Under the pieces are notes generated by a model. It made no database searches. It was not told where the DNA came from and worked only from the letters and a program-made list of their open reading frames with translations. Positions 18,583-26,434 of a stretch of 64,000 nucleotides of DNA are shown here, piece after piece (position 1 is the stretch's first letter; each line of letters begins with the position of its first letter). The position numbers were made by a program, and so were the translations under genes. The stretch is taken from assembly GCF_017168195.1 (NCBI RefSeq), contig NZ_JADNYL010000002.1, positions 1,076,509 to 1,140,508 on the forward strand, given 5' to 3'. Source of the stretch: Thalassotalea sp. G2M2-11 (GTDB lineage: Bacteria > Pseudomonadota > Gammaproteobacteria > Enterobacterales > Alteromonadaceae).

Positions 18583-19371
18583 ATGTTATTAATTATACGA
18601 TTGTTGGCTATTGTCATCATCAGTGGCCTAATGTCATCGCTGATATATGCGGCAGATGTCAATGAAATCATCAAAAAAAGTAATTTAGCCTCATATTATG
18701 CAGGCGATGATGGTCGTGCCCAAGCACGAATGATCATTGTTGATGCCAATGGTAATAAGCAAATGCGCCTGTTTACCATCTTACGCAAAGATCAGGCTGA
18801 TCTTGGTGATCAAGACATGTTGGTATTTTTTTCTCGCCCTACCGATGTCAAAGGTACAGTATTTCGTGTAACGAAAAAAATGACCTCTGATGATGACCGT
18901 TGGTTATATTTACCCGCACTTGATTTAGTTAAACGAATTTCCGCAGGTGATAAACGTACCTCGTTTGTTGGCGCTCACTTCTACTATGAAGATGTATCAG
19001 GAAGAAACCCAGCTGAAGACAATTTTAGTTTAATTAAAGAAACACCAGAGCACTATGTGATCAAGGCTACACCTAAAGATGCTAACTCAGTGGAATATGC
19101 CTATTATCATGTCACCATAGACAAGCAAAATTATATTCCTATGCAAGTGCAATACTTTAACCCATCGGATGTTGCGATTCGGGAATTAAAGGTGTTGAAG
19201 CTTGAAAATATCCAAGGTTTTCCTACGGTATTGCACGCTAAAATGACCCGTTTAACCGATGGTAGCTATACAGAAATGCAGTTCAGAGGCGTAAAATACA
19301 ACATCGGTTTACCCGACAGTATTTTCTCCGAGCGAAGCTTACGCACGCCACCTAAAGCCTGGTTGAAATAA
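18583..19371 (+). CDS. Exported LolA-like outer-membrane lipoprotein-sorting protein family member
   Basis: A 262-residue protein with a signal peptide (residues 1-23, ending IYA-AD) and a LolA-like fold of the kind annotated as outer membrane lipoprotein-sorting protein (COG2834). Typical patches are 'MLVFFSRPTDVKGTVFRV', 'DDDRWLYLPALDLVKRIS', 'SFVGAHFYYEDVSGRNPAEDNF' and a C-terminal 'LHAKMTRLTDGSYTEMQF'. LolA-fold proteins hold acyl chains in a half-barrel, so it may shuttle a lipid from the RND pump to the outer membrane. It starts 9 bp after the pump gene with a strong AAGGAG site and is followed 17 bp later by a barrel gene. The cargo is unknown. Confidence 0.85.
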   Translation: MLLIIRLLAIVIISGLMSSLIYAADVNEIIKKSNLASYYAGDDGRAQARMIIVDANGNKQMRLFTILRKDQADLGDQDMLVFFSRPTDVKGTVFRVTKKMTSDDDRWLYLPALDLVKRISAGDKRTSFVGAHFYYEDVSGRNPAEDNFSLIKETPEHYVIKATPKDANSVEYAYYHVTIDKQNYIPMQVQYFNPSDVAIRELKVLKLENIQGFPTVLHAKMTRLTDGSYTEMQFRGVKYNIGLPDSIFSERSLRTPPKAWLK

Positions 19372-19388
19372 TAAAGTAGAGGTAAGCC

Positions 19389-20723
19389 ATGTTGCGTCCA
19401 ATCGTTATTGCTATTGCTATCTTTCTCAACTGCCTAATTATACCGTCATCAGCACAAGCCGAAACTCCCACATGGCAAAGCGCTGCGGCTGTTGATGACT
19501 GGAGTGAAGAAAGCTGGGATGATGACAACTGGGGAGAAGAACAACACTCCCCTTGGCAAGTCACCGGATTTATTGAAGCCGCCTACGGACAGTTTTTACA
19601 AGATAATATCGTCAGCTCAACGCAATCATTGACAGAATTACGTGGCCGTATCAATGTCGATTACAGTCATTCAGTATTTCAATTAACCGCGAAAGGAGAC
19701 GTGTTGTTTGATAACGTCATTAATGATAATCAATGGCAAACTCGTGAGCTCAACATTGCTTTTAGCCCAGTAAACAATCTTGATATTAAAGCGGGCCGCC
19801 AAGTGTTGACTTGGGGCACAGGAGATTATGTTTTTCTTAATGATTTGTTTGCTAAAGATTGGCAGTCATTTTTTTCAGGTCGTGATGATCAATACTTAAA
19901 AGCGCCATCTGACAGCATAAAAGCAACTTGGTATGGTCAAAACCTGTCAATCGCCCTGGTCTGGACTCCCGATTTTACTCCCGATAACTTTATCACTGGC
20001 GAGCGTTTCTCTTTTTATTCACTCAATGATCTCGCTCAAGTAGCGCCCGCTCAATATTTTCAAGTAGATCAAACAACAGGCTCACAGTGGTCAAGCCGAA
20101 TAGCTACGACCATAAACTCAGTTGAATATGCCATTTACGGGTATCGTGGTTACTGGCCAACGCCGCAAGGAATGAAAATGGCTGACAATACAAGTTTACT
20201 CCCCTATTTTCCTAAACTAAATTCATGGGGAGCCAGTGCCCGTATGCCATTGGCAAACGGCTTATTCAATGTAGAGTATGCCAATTACCTTAGCCTCGAG
20301 GATAGCAATGGAAGCAATCCATTAATTGCCAATAGCCAACACAGATTTTTACTGGGGTATGAGACAGAGTTATTCAAAAATTTTACCGCCAGTGGCCAGT
20401 TTTACCTTGAACACACGCAAGATCATCAAGCCTATGTAAATAGCCTGCCAATGATGGAATTAGCAGTCGAACAGAACCGTCAGGTAGTCACGCTACGCTT
20501 CACATATCGAGCGATGCAGCAACGCCTGCAGTGGTCGCTATTTAATTTTTACTCGCCGACAGATGAAGACGGTTATCTTAAGGCATCTGTTGATTATCGT
20601 TACAGTGATCGCTGGTCAGTCGCTTTAGGTAGCAATATTTTTTATGGTGAACAGGCACATACATTTTTTGCTCAACACGAACAAAACACCAATGCGTGGT
20701 TGCGTATCACCGCGCAGTTTTAA
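19389..20723 (+). CDS. Outer-membrane beta-barrel protein of the RND operon
   Basis: A 444-residue exported protein. The signal peptide is residues 1-24 (ending AQA-ET); next comes an unusual acidic, Trp-rich stretch (DDWSEESWDDDNWGEEQHSPW), then alternating amphipathic strands and a C-terminal phenylalanine (RITAQF), the signature recognised by the barrel assembly machine. It includes the pattern 'LRGRINVDYSHSVFQLTAKGDVLFD' and 'LDIKAGRQVLTWGTGDYVFLNDLF', similar to DUF1302-type porin-like proteins. It sits in an operon behind the RND pump and LolA-like protein, so it is likely the outer-membrane end of that pathway. The exact family assignment is uncertain. Confidence 0.78.
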   Translation: MLRPIVIAIAIFLNCLIIPSSAQAETPTWQSAAAVDDWSEESWDDDNWGEEQHSPWQVTGFIEAAYGQFLQDNIVSSTQSLTELRGRINVDYSHSVFQLTAKGDVLFDNVINDNQWQTRELNIAFSPVNNLDIKAGRQVLTWGTGDYVFLNDLFAKDWQSFFSGRDDQYLKAPSDSIKATWYGQNLSIALVWTPDFTPDNFITGERFSFYSLNDLAQVAPAQYFQVDQTTGSQWSSRIATTINSVEYAIYGYRGYWPTPQGMKMADNTSLLPYFPKLNSWGASARMPLANGLFNVEYANYLSLEDSNGSNPLIANSQHRFLLGYETELFKNFTASGQFYLEHTQDHQAYVNSLPMMELAVEQNRQVVTLRFTYRAMQQRLQWSLFNFYSPTDEDGYLKASVDYRYSDRWSVALGSNIFYGEQAHTFFAQHEQNTNAWLRITAQF

Positions 20724-20756
20724 TCAAAAAATTAATTTAATCGTTAAGGAGTTCTC

Positions 20757-20966
20757 ATGACATTAGAAAACGCTGTATTAAGATTTGCCGGGGTTATGGT
20801 GCTGCTTTCTGTCGCCTTGACCGTTTATGTACACGCTAATTTTATCTGGCTCACTGTTTTTATCGGCGCTAACTTGCTCCAGTCATCTTTTACTGGCTTT
20901 TGTCCTGCGGCAATCTTCTTTAAAAAGTTGGGAATAAAATCGGTGGCCGATCAGGGACAAAAATAG
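20757..20966 (+). CDS. DUF2892 (YgaP-like) inner-membrane protein
   Basis: A 69-residue protein with two TM helices (about 7-28 and 29-48) and the motif SSFTGFCPAAIFFKKLG, which is typical of the DUF2892 domain. The same domain forms the membrane part of E. coli YgaP, the rhodanese encoded next to the ArsR regulator YgaV. Here the rhodanese domain is absent. The gene follows the barrel gene by 33 bp with an AAGGAG site and closes the operon headed by the RND pump. Its cysteine may take part in sulfur transfer, but this is inference. Confidence 0.85.
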   Translation: MTLENAVLRFAGVMVLLSVALTVYVHANFIWLTVFIGANLLQSSFTGFCPAAIFFKKLGIKSVADQGQK

Positions 20967-20989
20967 CAGAAAAACACTGGGTTCTATGA

Positions 20990-21027
20990 ATGACTTGTTA
21001 TAAGCTAAGCGCATGATAACAAGTCAT
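20990..21027. repeat. Perfect 12-bp hairpin after the RND operon
   Basis: ATGACTTGTTAT (20990-21001) and its exact complement ATAACAAGTCAT (21016-21027) are separated by 14 nt. There is no T-run after it, so it could end or protect the operon message, or be a protein site. A second weaker inverted pair (ACACC / GGTGT) follows before the next gene. Confidence 0.55.
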
Positions 21028-21098
21028 CAAGCCAGCTAACACCTTATAACAGTGTTCGGTGTTAACCGTGTTGAACCAATAAAATAACAGAGTATTAA

Positions 21099-21728
21099 AT
21101 GAGCGATTTATTAACGGCAAAAAATCAAATCAGTCAAATGTTGACCATGCAAGATGCAATGAACTCACGTGTGAGCGAAACATGGCGTGATAACGGCTAC
21201 GAATGGTACCGCGCTATTTGGGTAGAATGTGCTGAAATGTTAGATCATCACGGCTGGAAGTGGTGGAAACATCAAGAGATTGACGTAGCGCAAGTGCAGC
21301 TTGAATTAGTCGACATCTTTCATTTTGGTTTAAGTTTACGATTAATGACAGGTGACAATGTCGAAAGTATCACTAATGAGCTTGCAGTAGAGTTAACTCA
21401 AACTCCCCAAGAAACAGATTTTAAATTAGCATTAGAGCAACTCGCTTCCTCGGCCGTGACAGATAAAGCCTTTAATGCCCAAGCATTAGCCGATTGCATG
21501 CACTTGATGTCGATGGACTTAGATGAGCTTTTCCGCCAGTACGTGGGTAAAAACACCTTAAACTTTTTCCGTCAAGATCACGGCTATAAAGAAGGCAGCT
21601 ATATTAAAGTTTGGCAAGGTGAAGAAGATAATGAAGTGCTTGCTAAATTAGTCAAAAAATTAGATGCCAGTGCTAATGATTTTCAGCAGCAATTGTATGA
21701 CGCACTCAAGGCACACTATCCAAACTAA
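21099..21728 (+). CDS. All-alpha (dimeric-type) dUTP diphosphatase
   Basis: A 209-residue cytoplasmic enzyme likely to hydrolyse dUTP to dUMP and pyrophosphate, keeping uracil out of DNA. It belongs to the MazG-like all-alpha NTP pyrophosphatase superfamily: the metal-binding ExxE and ExxD pairs are seen in VECAEML and ELVDIFHF, with the intervening HHGWKWWK segment characteristic of dimeric dUTPases. It is unrelated to the trimeric Dut fold. It appears to be a single gene; a Gln/Ala-rich middle region and the helical C-terminus contain FFRQDHGYKEGSY, also typical. I see no strong ribosome-binding site before the ATG. Confidence 0.88.
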   Translation: MSDLLTAKNQISQMLTMQDAMNSRVSETWRDNGYEWYRAIWVECAEMLDHHGWKWWKHQEIDVAQVQLELVDIFHFGLSLRLMTGDNVESITNELAVELTQTPQETDFKLALEQLASSAVTDKAFNAQALADCMHLMSMDLDELFRQYVGKNTLNFFRQDHGYKEGSYIKVWQGEEDNEVLAKLVKKLDASANDFQQQLYDALKAHYPN

Positions 21729-21936
21729 TCAAGCTCAGGTTTGTATAAGAAATAGTGCTAAGTTTAATCAAACAATAACTTAATAGTACCCTATATTGCT
21801 AGCTTGATATTTTTGTCTGAATTCAAGGCTTTTTGGAGCAGAAACAACTAGTTATTTCGCTTCAAAATAACGCAGAAGTCAGTAAAAATAGCTGCTAGAA
21901 GCGCATGAATTATGCGAAGCTGAGGTTAATTAACAT

Positions 21937-21966
21937 GGCAACATAATACACAGTGATTATGTTGCC
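21937..21966. repeat. Perfect 11-bp hairpin upstream of the membrane LuxR gene
   Basis: GGCAACATAAT (21937-21947) and ATTATGTTGCC (21956-21966) flank an 8-nt loop, ending 23 bp before the start codon. The preceding 200 bp also contain short dyads such as CGCAT-GAATT-ATGCG. Possible roles are a terminator remnant of the dUTPase gene, a 5' UTR hairpin or an operator. Confidence 0.55.
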
Positions 21967-21989
21967 TAATCTATCGGGACATTTGAATC

Positions 21990-22481
21990 ATGCGTGACCT
22001 ACTGCTCATTTTGCTATTATTGCTGATCATGTCGCTTAACCTGTTTGATCTGTATAGTGATCTCTTACATGGCACATCAACTTGGCATATTAGTGTAGAA
22101 GCGCTATTAGTGATCGCCACCGCTGCCGCGGCAATATCTTTGATAAGAAAACTTAATGCTCAAGCAAAGTCTTTAGCGAGTACGAAAAAGCAATTGCTTG
22201 AAGCCAACCAAAATTTCTCCAATCTCTCAGCTGAAATGGTAACCGCGCGTCATAACTACAGTGCATCTATCCATCAGCAATTTAATCAATGGCAGCTAAC
22301 GAAAAGCGAACAAGAAATCGCTCTACTAATGCTTAAAGGGCTTAACTTTAAAGAAATCAGTACGGTACGAGAAACAAAGGAAAAAACGGTACGTCAGCAA
22401 GCTTCTAATATTTATAGCAAAGCAAATGTTGAAGGCCGACACGAATTTTCTGCCTGGTTTTTTGAAGACTTCCTCAATTAA
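21990..22481 (+). CDS. Membrane-anchored LuxR-type HTH regulator
   Basis: A 163-residue protein with two predicted TM helices (about 3-20 and 34-52), a coiled-coil linker (about 55-100), and a C-terminal helix-turn-helix of the LuxR/FixJ class ('LTKSEQEIALLMLKGLNFKEIS..RETKEKTVRQQASNIYSKANVEGRHEF'). There is no receiver or autoinducer domain. It probably binds DNA while tethered to the inner membrane. It is followed 130 bp later by a cytochrome b561 gene on the same strand, a possible target. The signal is unknown. Confidence 0.85.
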   Translation: MRDLLLILLLLLIMSLNLFDLYSDLLHGTSTWHISVEALLVIATAAAAISLIRKLNAQAKSLASTKKQLLEANQNFSNLSAEMVTARHNYSASIHQQFNQWQLTKSEQEIALLMLKGLNFKEISTVRETKEKTVRQQASNIYSKANVEGRHEFSAWFFEDFLN

Positions 22482-22547
22482 ACTCTCAAATAAGTCAATT
22501 TTAACAATTTGAATTTACTGTGTTTTTTTATGCTATAGACAAATGTC

Positions 22548-22594
22548 CGATGTGAATATTAGCTCATCAGTGCTATAACAATTGCATCACATCG
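22548..22594. promoter_or_regulatory. Spaced inverted repeat upstream of cytochrome b561
   Basis: CGATGTGA (22548-22555) and TCACATCG (22587-22594) are exact complements 31 bp apart, just ahead of the b561 ribosome-binding site. It could be a large RNA hairpin or two regulator half sites. Confidence 0.35.
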
Positions 22595-22612
22595 ATATAA
22601 GGAGTGACTCTG

Positions 22613-23143
22613 ATGTCTTCAGATAATCAATTACATAAATATAGCCCTTCCTTACGCACATTACACTGGCTAATGTTCGTACTCATTGCACTCACTTTCA
22701 TTTTTATTGAATTTCGTAGTTTATTTGATAAAGGTACCGATGAACGTGAACTGATGAAACTTATTCATTTTACCCTAGGATTTAGCGTATTCATCTTAAT
22801 GCTGGTTCGTTTTATCGTGCGCTCACAAAGCACAAACAAAAAAGCAATATCTACCGTACACCCTAAAGTAGCAGCATATATTCACCTGGCTTTTTATGGT
22901 CTATTTTTACTGATGCCGATTTTGGGTTGGTTAACCCTAAATGCTGAAGGTAAAGATTTAGTCTTTTTAGGGCTAGAGTTGCCTGCGTTGATCAACCCAA
23001 ATGAGTCATTGGCAGAGTTATTTGAAGAAACTCATGAAACTATTGGAAAAATACTTTACTTGCTCATTACGCTGCATGTACTTGGTGCCCTGTTCCATCA
23101 CTTTGTTAAAAAAGACCAAACCATTAATAAAATGACCTCATAA
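22613..23143 (+). CDS. Cytochrome b561 family protein
   Basis: A 176-residue inner-membrane di-heme cytochrome. Four TM helices are visible (about 17-33, 50-68, 91-111 and 146-166), with helix-borne histidines for heme at LHW near residue 18, LIHF near 50, and the late HETIGK/LHVLGALFHH region. Members pass electrons between quinol and periplasmic acceptors or superoxide. The ATG at 22613 has an AAGGAG site 8 nt upstream; a GTG three codons upstream would overlap that site and is unlikely. It is convergent with a DUF442 gene. The electron partner is unknown. Confidence 0.88.
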   Translation: MSSDNQLHKYSPSLRTLHWLMFVLIALTFIFIEFRSLFDKGTDERELMKLIHFTLGFSVFILMLVRFIVRSQSTNKKAISTVHPKVAAYIHLAFYGLFLLMPILGWLTLNAEGKDLVFLGLELPALINPNESLAELFEETHETIGKILYLLITLHVLGALFHHFVKKDQTINKMTS

Positions 23144-23157
23144 AAAGAGCACAACCA

Positions 23158-23190
23158 TTGTCGCTGTTGCAACTAGCTGCACAGCGACAA
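23158..23190. terminator. Hairpin between convergent cytochrome b561 and DUF442 genes
   Basis: A 10-bp perfect stem (TTGTCGCTGT / ACAGCGACAA) with a 13-nt loop in the 52-bp gap. It lacks a long T-run, so termination is inferred from position. Confidence 0.55.
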
Positions 23191-23195
23191 AGTTA

Positions 23196-23642
23196 CTAAG
23201 CTGAAATAATTTCCCGCACTCCAGCCTCTAATATAGTTAAGCCTGCTTGCTTCCCATATTCAATAGATTGTTCCACTGGTAATTGCTCTAACCAGAATGA
23301 TTTCAGCGCAATAAGTGCGCCGACTCGGTTCCCTGTCGCGCAATGGATCAAACAAGGCTCATTTGCCAGTAATATTTGTTGAAGTGACTGACAAGCATCC
23401 AAAGTACAATCATTAAGGCCAGCGACAGGAATGTGACAATAACTGAGCGACAATTGCTCGACAACTTCTTGTTCATTGAAATCATTAGCTTCAGTATGCG
23501 GACGCAAATTAACGACGGTTTTAACCCCTTTTTCCTTCAAAAGTTTTAAATCTGCAATACTGGGTTGACTGCCAACAATCAAGTGTTCATTAGGTAGCAT
23601 CACATTCGTCATTTCTAATTGATTTAATAGCGAGCTTGGCAT
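23196..23642 (-). CDS. DUF442 (Blh-like) phosphatase/sulfur-transferase family protein
   Basis: A 148-residue protein of the tyrosine-phosphatase fold family DUF442 (TIGR01244 type). 'GSQPSIADLKLLKEKGVKTVVNLRP' is the family N-terminus, and the active-site loop is HCATGNRVG, a C-x4-R loop one residue shorter than the C-x5-R of true phosphatases. In BigR operons this domain is fused to a persulfide dioxygenase (Blh), so sulfur transfer is one possibility. The ATG at 23642 has an AAGGAG site 6 nt away; a GTG 12 codons upstream is rejected. It is a single gene, convergent with the b561 gene. Confidence 0.82.
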   Translation of the reverse strand: MPSSLLNQLEMTNVMLPNEHLIVGSQPSIADLKLLKEKGVKTVVNLRPHTEANDFNEQEVVEQLSLSYCHIPVAGLNDCTLDACQSLQQILLANEPCLIHCATGNRVGALIALKSFWLEQLPVEQSIEYGKQAGLTILEAGVREIISA

Positions 23643-23806
23643 GAGTTCTCCTTCAATAGCCCTTATTTTATAAGCCACCTCATTATATTAACAAAACATA
23701 AATTAGCAATAAATAATATAGAAAATAAAAATTTCGCTATGGCACAATTACTGCTTAACACTAGTAACATTCTTTCTGTCAAAAATTTGAACTGCTGGAG
23801 ATATCT

Positions 23807-24475
23807 ATGGAACTTATACTATTTGCTATGATCAGCCTAGTTGTGATTGTTGCTTTGCTAGCCAGTCGATTAAATGATAATAGCTTTCCTTTTCCATTCG
23901 ACAAAAAAGCGATGGTATTCACTCCTGCGGAGAAAAACTTTCAAAATCTACTTGAACAAGCAGTTGGAGAAAACTATCGCATCATTAATCGAGTGAAACT
24001 GTCTGACATTGTCACCGTTCGTAATGGAGTTTCAACACGAGCAAGTCAAACCGCCGTCAATAATGCAGATAATAAATATCTAGATTTTGTCATTTGCGAG
24101 AAACAAAACATGAAGTTACTAGGGGGAATTGACCTAGTCGACACCAACGGTAAAGGCTACAAAGTGAAAAAAGATTGGTTTGTCAGTGGCGCAATGGAGG
24201 CTGCAGGTATTCCTCACCTACGGATAAAAGTTAAAAACAACTACAGCATAGAAGAAATAAGAGCATGTATTAAAAATCGAATTATCGGCAATAACACCAA
24301 AGCAGAGCCTAAAATTAAAGGACGAGTAATACCAGCACCCTTAGTGAAAGCCAGACCAAAAAGTAAAAATCAACCGGCAGGTGTGATCAGTAGTGCAGCA
24401 GCCAAAGCATTACCAAATACTAAGGTGGCAGCAAGGCAAATTCCGCACCAGCAACCTCATGCTTTACCTCACTAA
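23807..24475 (+). CDS. DUF2726 domain protein with N-terminal membrane anchor
   Basis: A 222-residue protein with one N-terminal TM helix (about 3-20), then a DUF2726 domain (about 38-165; 'FTPAEKNFQNLLEQAVGENYRI..RVKLSDIV', 'KYLDFVICEKQNMKLLGGIDL', and 'AAGIPHLRIKVKNNYS'), a fold thought to be related to nuclease-like domains. The tail (165-222) is basic and rich in Lys, Pro and Ala, probably disordered. The start has a GGAG site 8 nt upstream and a terminator follows. The function of DUF2726 proteins is not established. Confidence 0.78.
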   Translation: MELILFAMISLVVIVALLASRLNDNSFPFPFDKKAMVFTPAEKNFQNLLEQAVGENYRIINRVKLSDIVTVRNGVSTRASQTAVNNADNKYLDFVICEKQNMKLLGGIDLVDTNGKGYKVKKDWFVSGAMEAAGIPHLRIKVKNNYSIEEIRACIKNRIIGNNTKAEPKIKGRVIPAPLVKARPKSKNQPAGVISSAAAKALPNTKVAARQIPHQQPHALPH

Positions 24476-24496
24476 AGCAAAATCTTACATCCAGAG

Positions 24497-24521
24497 AAAG
24501 GGCTGATAAAAGCCCTTTTTA
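24497..24521 (+). terminator. Rho-independent terminator of the DUF2726 gene
   Basis: Stem AAAGGGCT / AGCCCTTT, loop GATAAA, followed by a T-run, 21 bp after the stop. Confidence 0.88.
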
Positions 24522-24605
24522 TTGTTTATAGAACAACATTATTTTCAATGCGTTGTTTTTGCCTAAGATTGACACTCATTATTATCACAGTCAGAAAGAA
24601 ATAAT

Positions 24606-24635
24606 TTCAACAACTGCAAGTTATCACGTTATAAT
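24606..24635 (+). promoter_or_regulatory. Predicted promoter of mtnN
   Basis: TTCAAC, an 18-bp spacer and a consensus TATAAT (24630-24635), 33 bp upstream of the mtnN start. Confidence 0.45.
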
Positions 24636-24667
24636 TTCCCCTATTCACAATGATAGAACAGTAGATT

Positions 24668-25381
24668 ATGAAAGCAGGCATTATTGGCGCAATGGAGCCA
24701 GAAGTAGCGATTTTAAAAAAACAGCTTAGTGACTTATCAGTATCAGAAGTCGGCGGCTATACCTTTTACCAAGGTAAGTTAGCAGAGGTTGATGTCGTGA
24801 TTGTACAATCAGGCATAGGCAAAGTAGCGGCAGCTTTAGCAACCGCTTTTCTGATTAAAGAATTTCAACCTGATTATGTTGTTAATACTGGCTCCGCCGG
24901 CGGTTTTGAGCAGTCGCTAAAAGTTGGAGATATAGTGATCAGCTCAGAAGTACGTTATCACGATGTCGATGTCACTGCCTTTGGTTATGAAATTGGCCAA
25001 CTCCCCGCAAACCCAGCGGCGTACATGCCTCACCCTGAGCTTGTTAAAGCGGCACAAGCAGGTATTGCCCAATTAGAAGGCATTCAGACCTTAGTGGGAC
25101 TCATTACCACAGGTGACACCTTTATGACCAAAGAAGAAGATATTGCCAAAGCTCGGGCTAACTTCCCAACGATGGCAGCCGTTGAAATGGAAGGAGCCGC
25201 CATTGCACAAACCTGTCACCAGCTGAAAGTACCATTTGTCGTCATCCGTTCAATGTCTGATATTGCAGGAAAAGAATCACCAACCTCATTTGAGGCATAC
25301 TTGGAAACAGCCTCGGTTAATTCTTCCCAGCTAGTGTTAAACATGCTTGATGCTCTGAAAAACACTTCATCGCTCAGTTAG
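24668..25381 (+). CDS. mtnN: 5'-methylthioadenosine/S-adenosylhomocysteine nucleosidase
   Basis: MtnN (Pfs) splits adenine from methylthioadenosine and S-adenosylhomocysteine, clearing inhibitors of methyl transfer and polyamine synthesis; the product also feeds AI-2 synthesis where LuxS exists. The 237-residue sequence has the family start MKAGIIGAMEPEVAIL with catalytic Glu at position 11, the phosphorylase-like 'NTGSAGGF', 'TGDTF', the substrate Glu motif 'AAVEMEGAAIAQTC', and 'RSMSDIAGKES' with the catalytic Asp. The next gene (CobD-like) starts 12 bp later, so the two are probably cotranscribed. Confidence 0.96.
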   Translation: MKAGIIGAMEPEVAILKKQLSDLSVSEVGGYTFYQGKLAEVDVVIVQSGIGKVAAALATAFLIKEFQPDYVVNTGSAGGFEQSLKVGDIVISSEVRYHDVDVTAFGYEIGQLPANPAAYMPHPELVKAAQAGIAQLEGIQTLVGLITTGDTFMTKEEDIAKARANFPTMAAVEMEGAAIAQTCHQLKVPFVVIRSMSDIAGKESPTSFEAYLETASVNSSQLVLNMLDALKNTSSLS

Positions 25382-25393
25382 TTTGAATCGCTG

Positions 25394-26371
25394 ATGGATT
25401 ATTTGTTGCAACTACCCGATAGCGCGCAGCACATTGTCGTGTTGTTTGTGGTAGTTGTGATCAAGTTATTAGTGAGTCATCATTCCCAATATACCAGTAA
25501 GCACTTTTTCTATTTTTATTGTCAGCAACTTGCCAAAAAAGTAAACAAAGACAGCCATAGCATTAATCATAAAAAAGTAGCTGGAGCAATTGCTACTTTG
25601 ATCACCTTATTACCAATTGTGGCAATAGTTTGGCTATTCGAAGCTTTTATTGCCGTACCTTTGCTTTGGGATGGTGTGTTATTATTTTTTGCTTTTGGGC
25701 CACTGATGCTTAACTCAGTAGCAAAAAAAGAGGCAGAATATTTATCACAGCAAAATAAATATCAGGCAAAACAACTACTCGCCCCTTACGTGTTAAGAGA
25801 GACAGAGCAAATGTCACCGCTAGGTTTAACCAAAGCGACGATTGAAATGCTATTATTACGTAAATTTCAGCAACAATTAATTGTTGGTTTTTTCTTCTTA
25901 TTGCTTGGACCATTAATGGCATTGAGCTATCGCATGCTATTAGAAATGCACTATAGCTGGAATATTAAACGCACCACTTATACCTCATTTGGTCGCTTCG
26001 TTAATCAGTTGATCGCTGTGTTGCTATGGCTACCCAATCGAATATTTTTATTTGCCCTGATCCTCACCTCAATCAACCGTTCAACCATGCTGCACTGGCG
26101 CTTGGTTAAGCAGCACTTTTTCCGTCTAAACAACAATATTGTCATCGGATATTTTGCTTATTGTTTAGGTGTGCAATTGGGCGGTGTGGCAATATATGAC
26201 CAAGAAAAACTTAGGCGCATTAACTTTAATACTCAAGCAAGACAACCAGAAGCCAAACACATAATATATGCCATTAAACAATTAAACTTATTGATGACAC
26301 TCATACTCGGTGTAGTACTAAGTGTGTTTATTATAATTGCTATACTAGGGCCAGTTGAACTGCCTGTTTAA
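25394..26371 (+). CDS. CobD/CbiB-family membrane protein
   Basis: A 325-residue membrane protein related to adenosylcobinamide-phosphate synthase (CobD/CbiB), which attaches aminopropanol to the corrin ring. Five or so TM helices are seen (about 14-26, 58-95, 158-178, 205-225 and 296-320). Family traits are the 'SPLGLTKATIEMLLLRKFQQQL..FFFLLLGPLMALSYRM' region and the C-terminal LGGVAIYD segment. No other cobalamin genes are near, and gammaproteobacteria often carry this CobD-like gene behind mtnN, so its activity in B12 synthesis is unproven. Its ribosome-binding site is weak and translation may be coupled to mtnN. Confidence 0.75.
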   Translation: MDYLLQLPDSAQHIVVLFVVVVIKLLVSHHSQYTSKHFFYFYCQQLAKKVNKDSHSINHKKVAGAIATLITLLPIVAIVWLFEAFIAVPLLWDGVLLFFAFGPLMLNSVAKKEAEYLSQQNKYQAKQLLAPYVLRETEQMSPLGLTKATIEMLLLRKFQQQLIVGFFFLLLGPLMALSYRMLLEMHYSWNIKRTTYTSFGRFVNQLIAVLLWLPNRIFLFALILTSINRSTMLHWRLVKQHFFRLNNNIVIGYFAYCLGVQLGGVAIYDQEKLRRINFNTQARQPEAKHIIYAIKQLNLLMTLILGVVLSVFIIIAILGPVELPV

Positions 26372-26434
26372 AGTTCTGGGCTCTCAAAATAAAAAACAAT
26401 ACAGGCACTTATTATTAACAATTAAGGATAGGTT

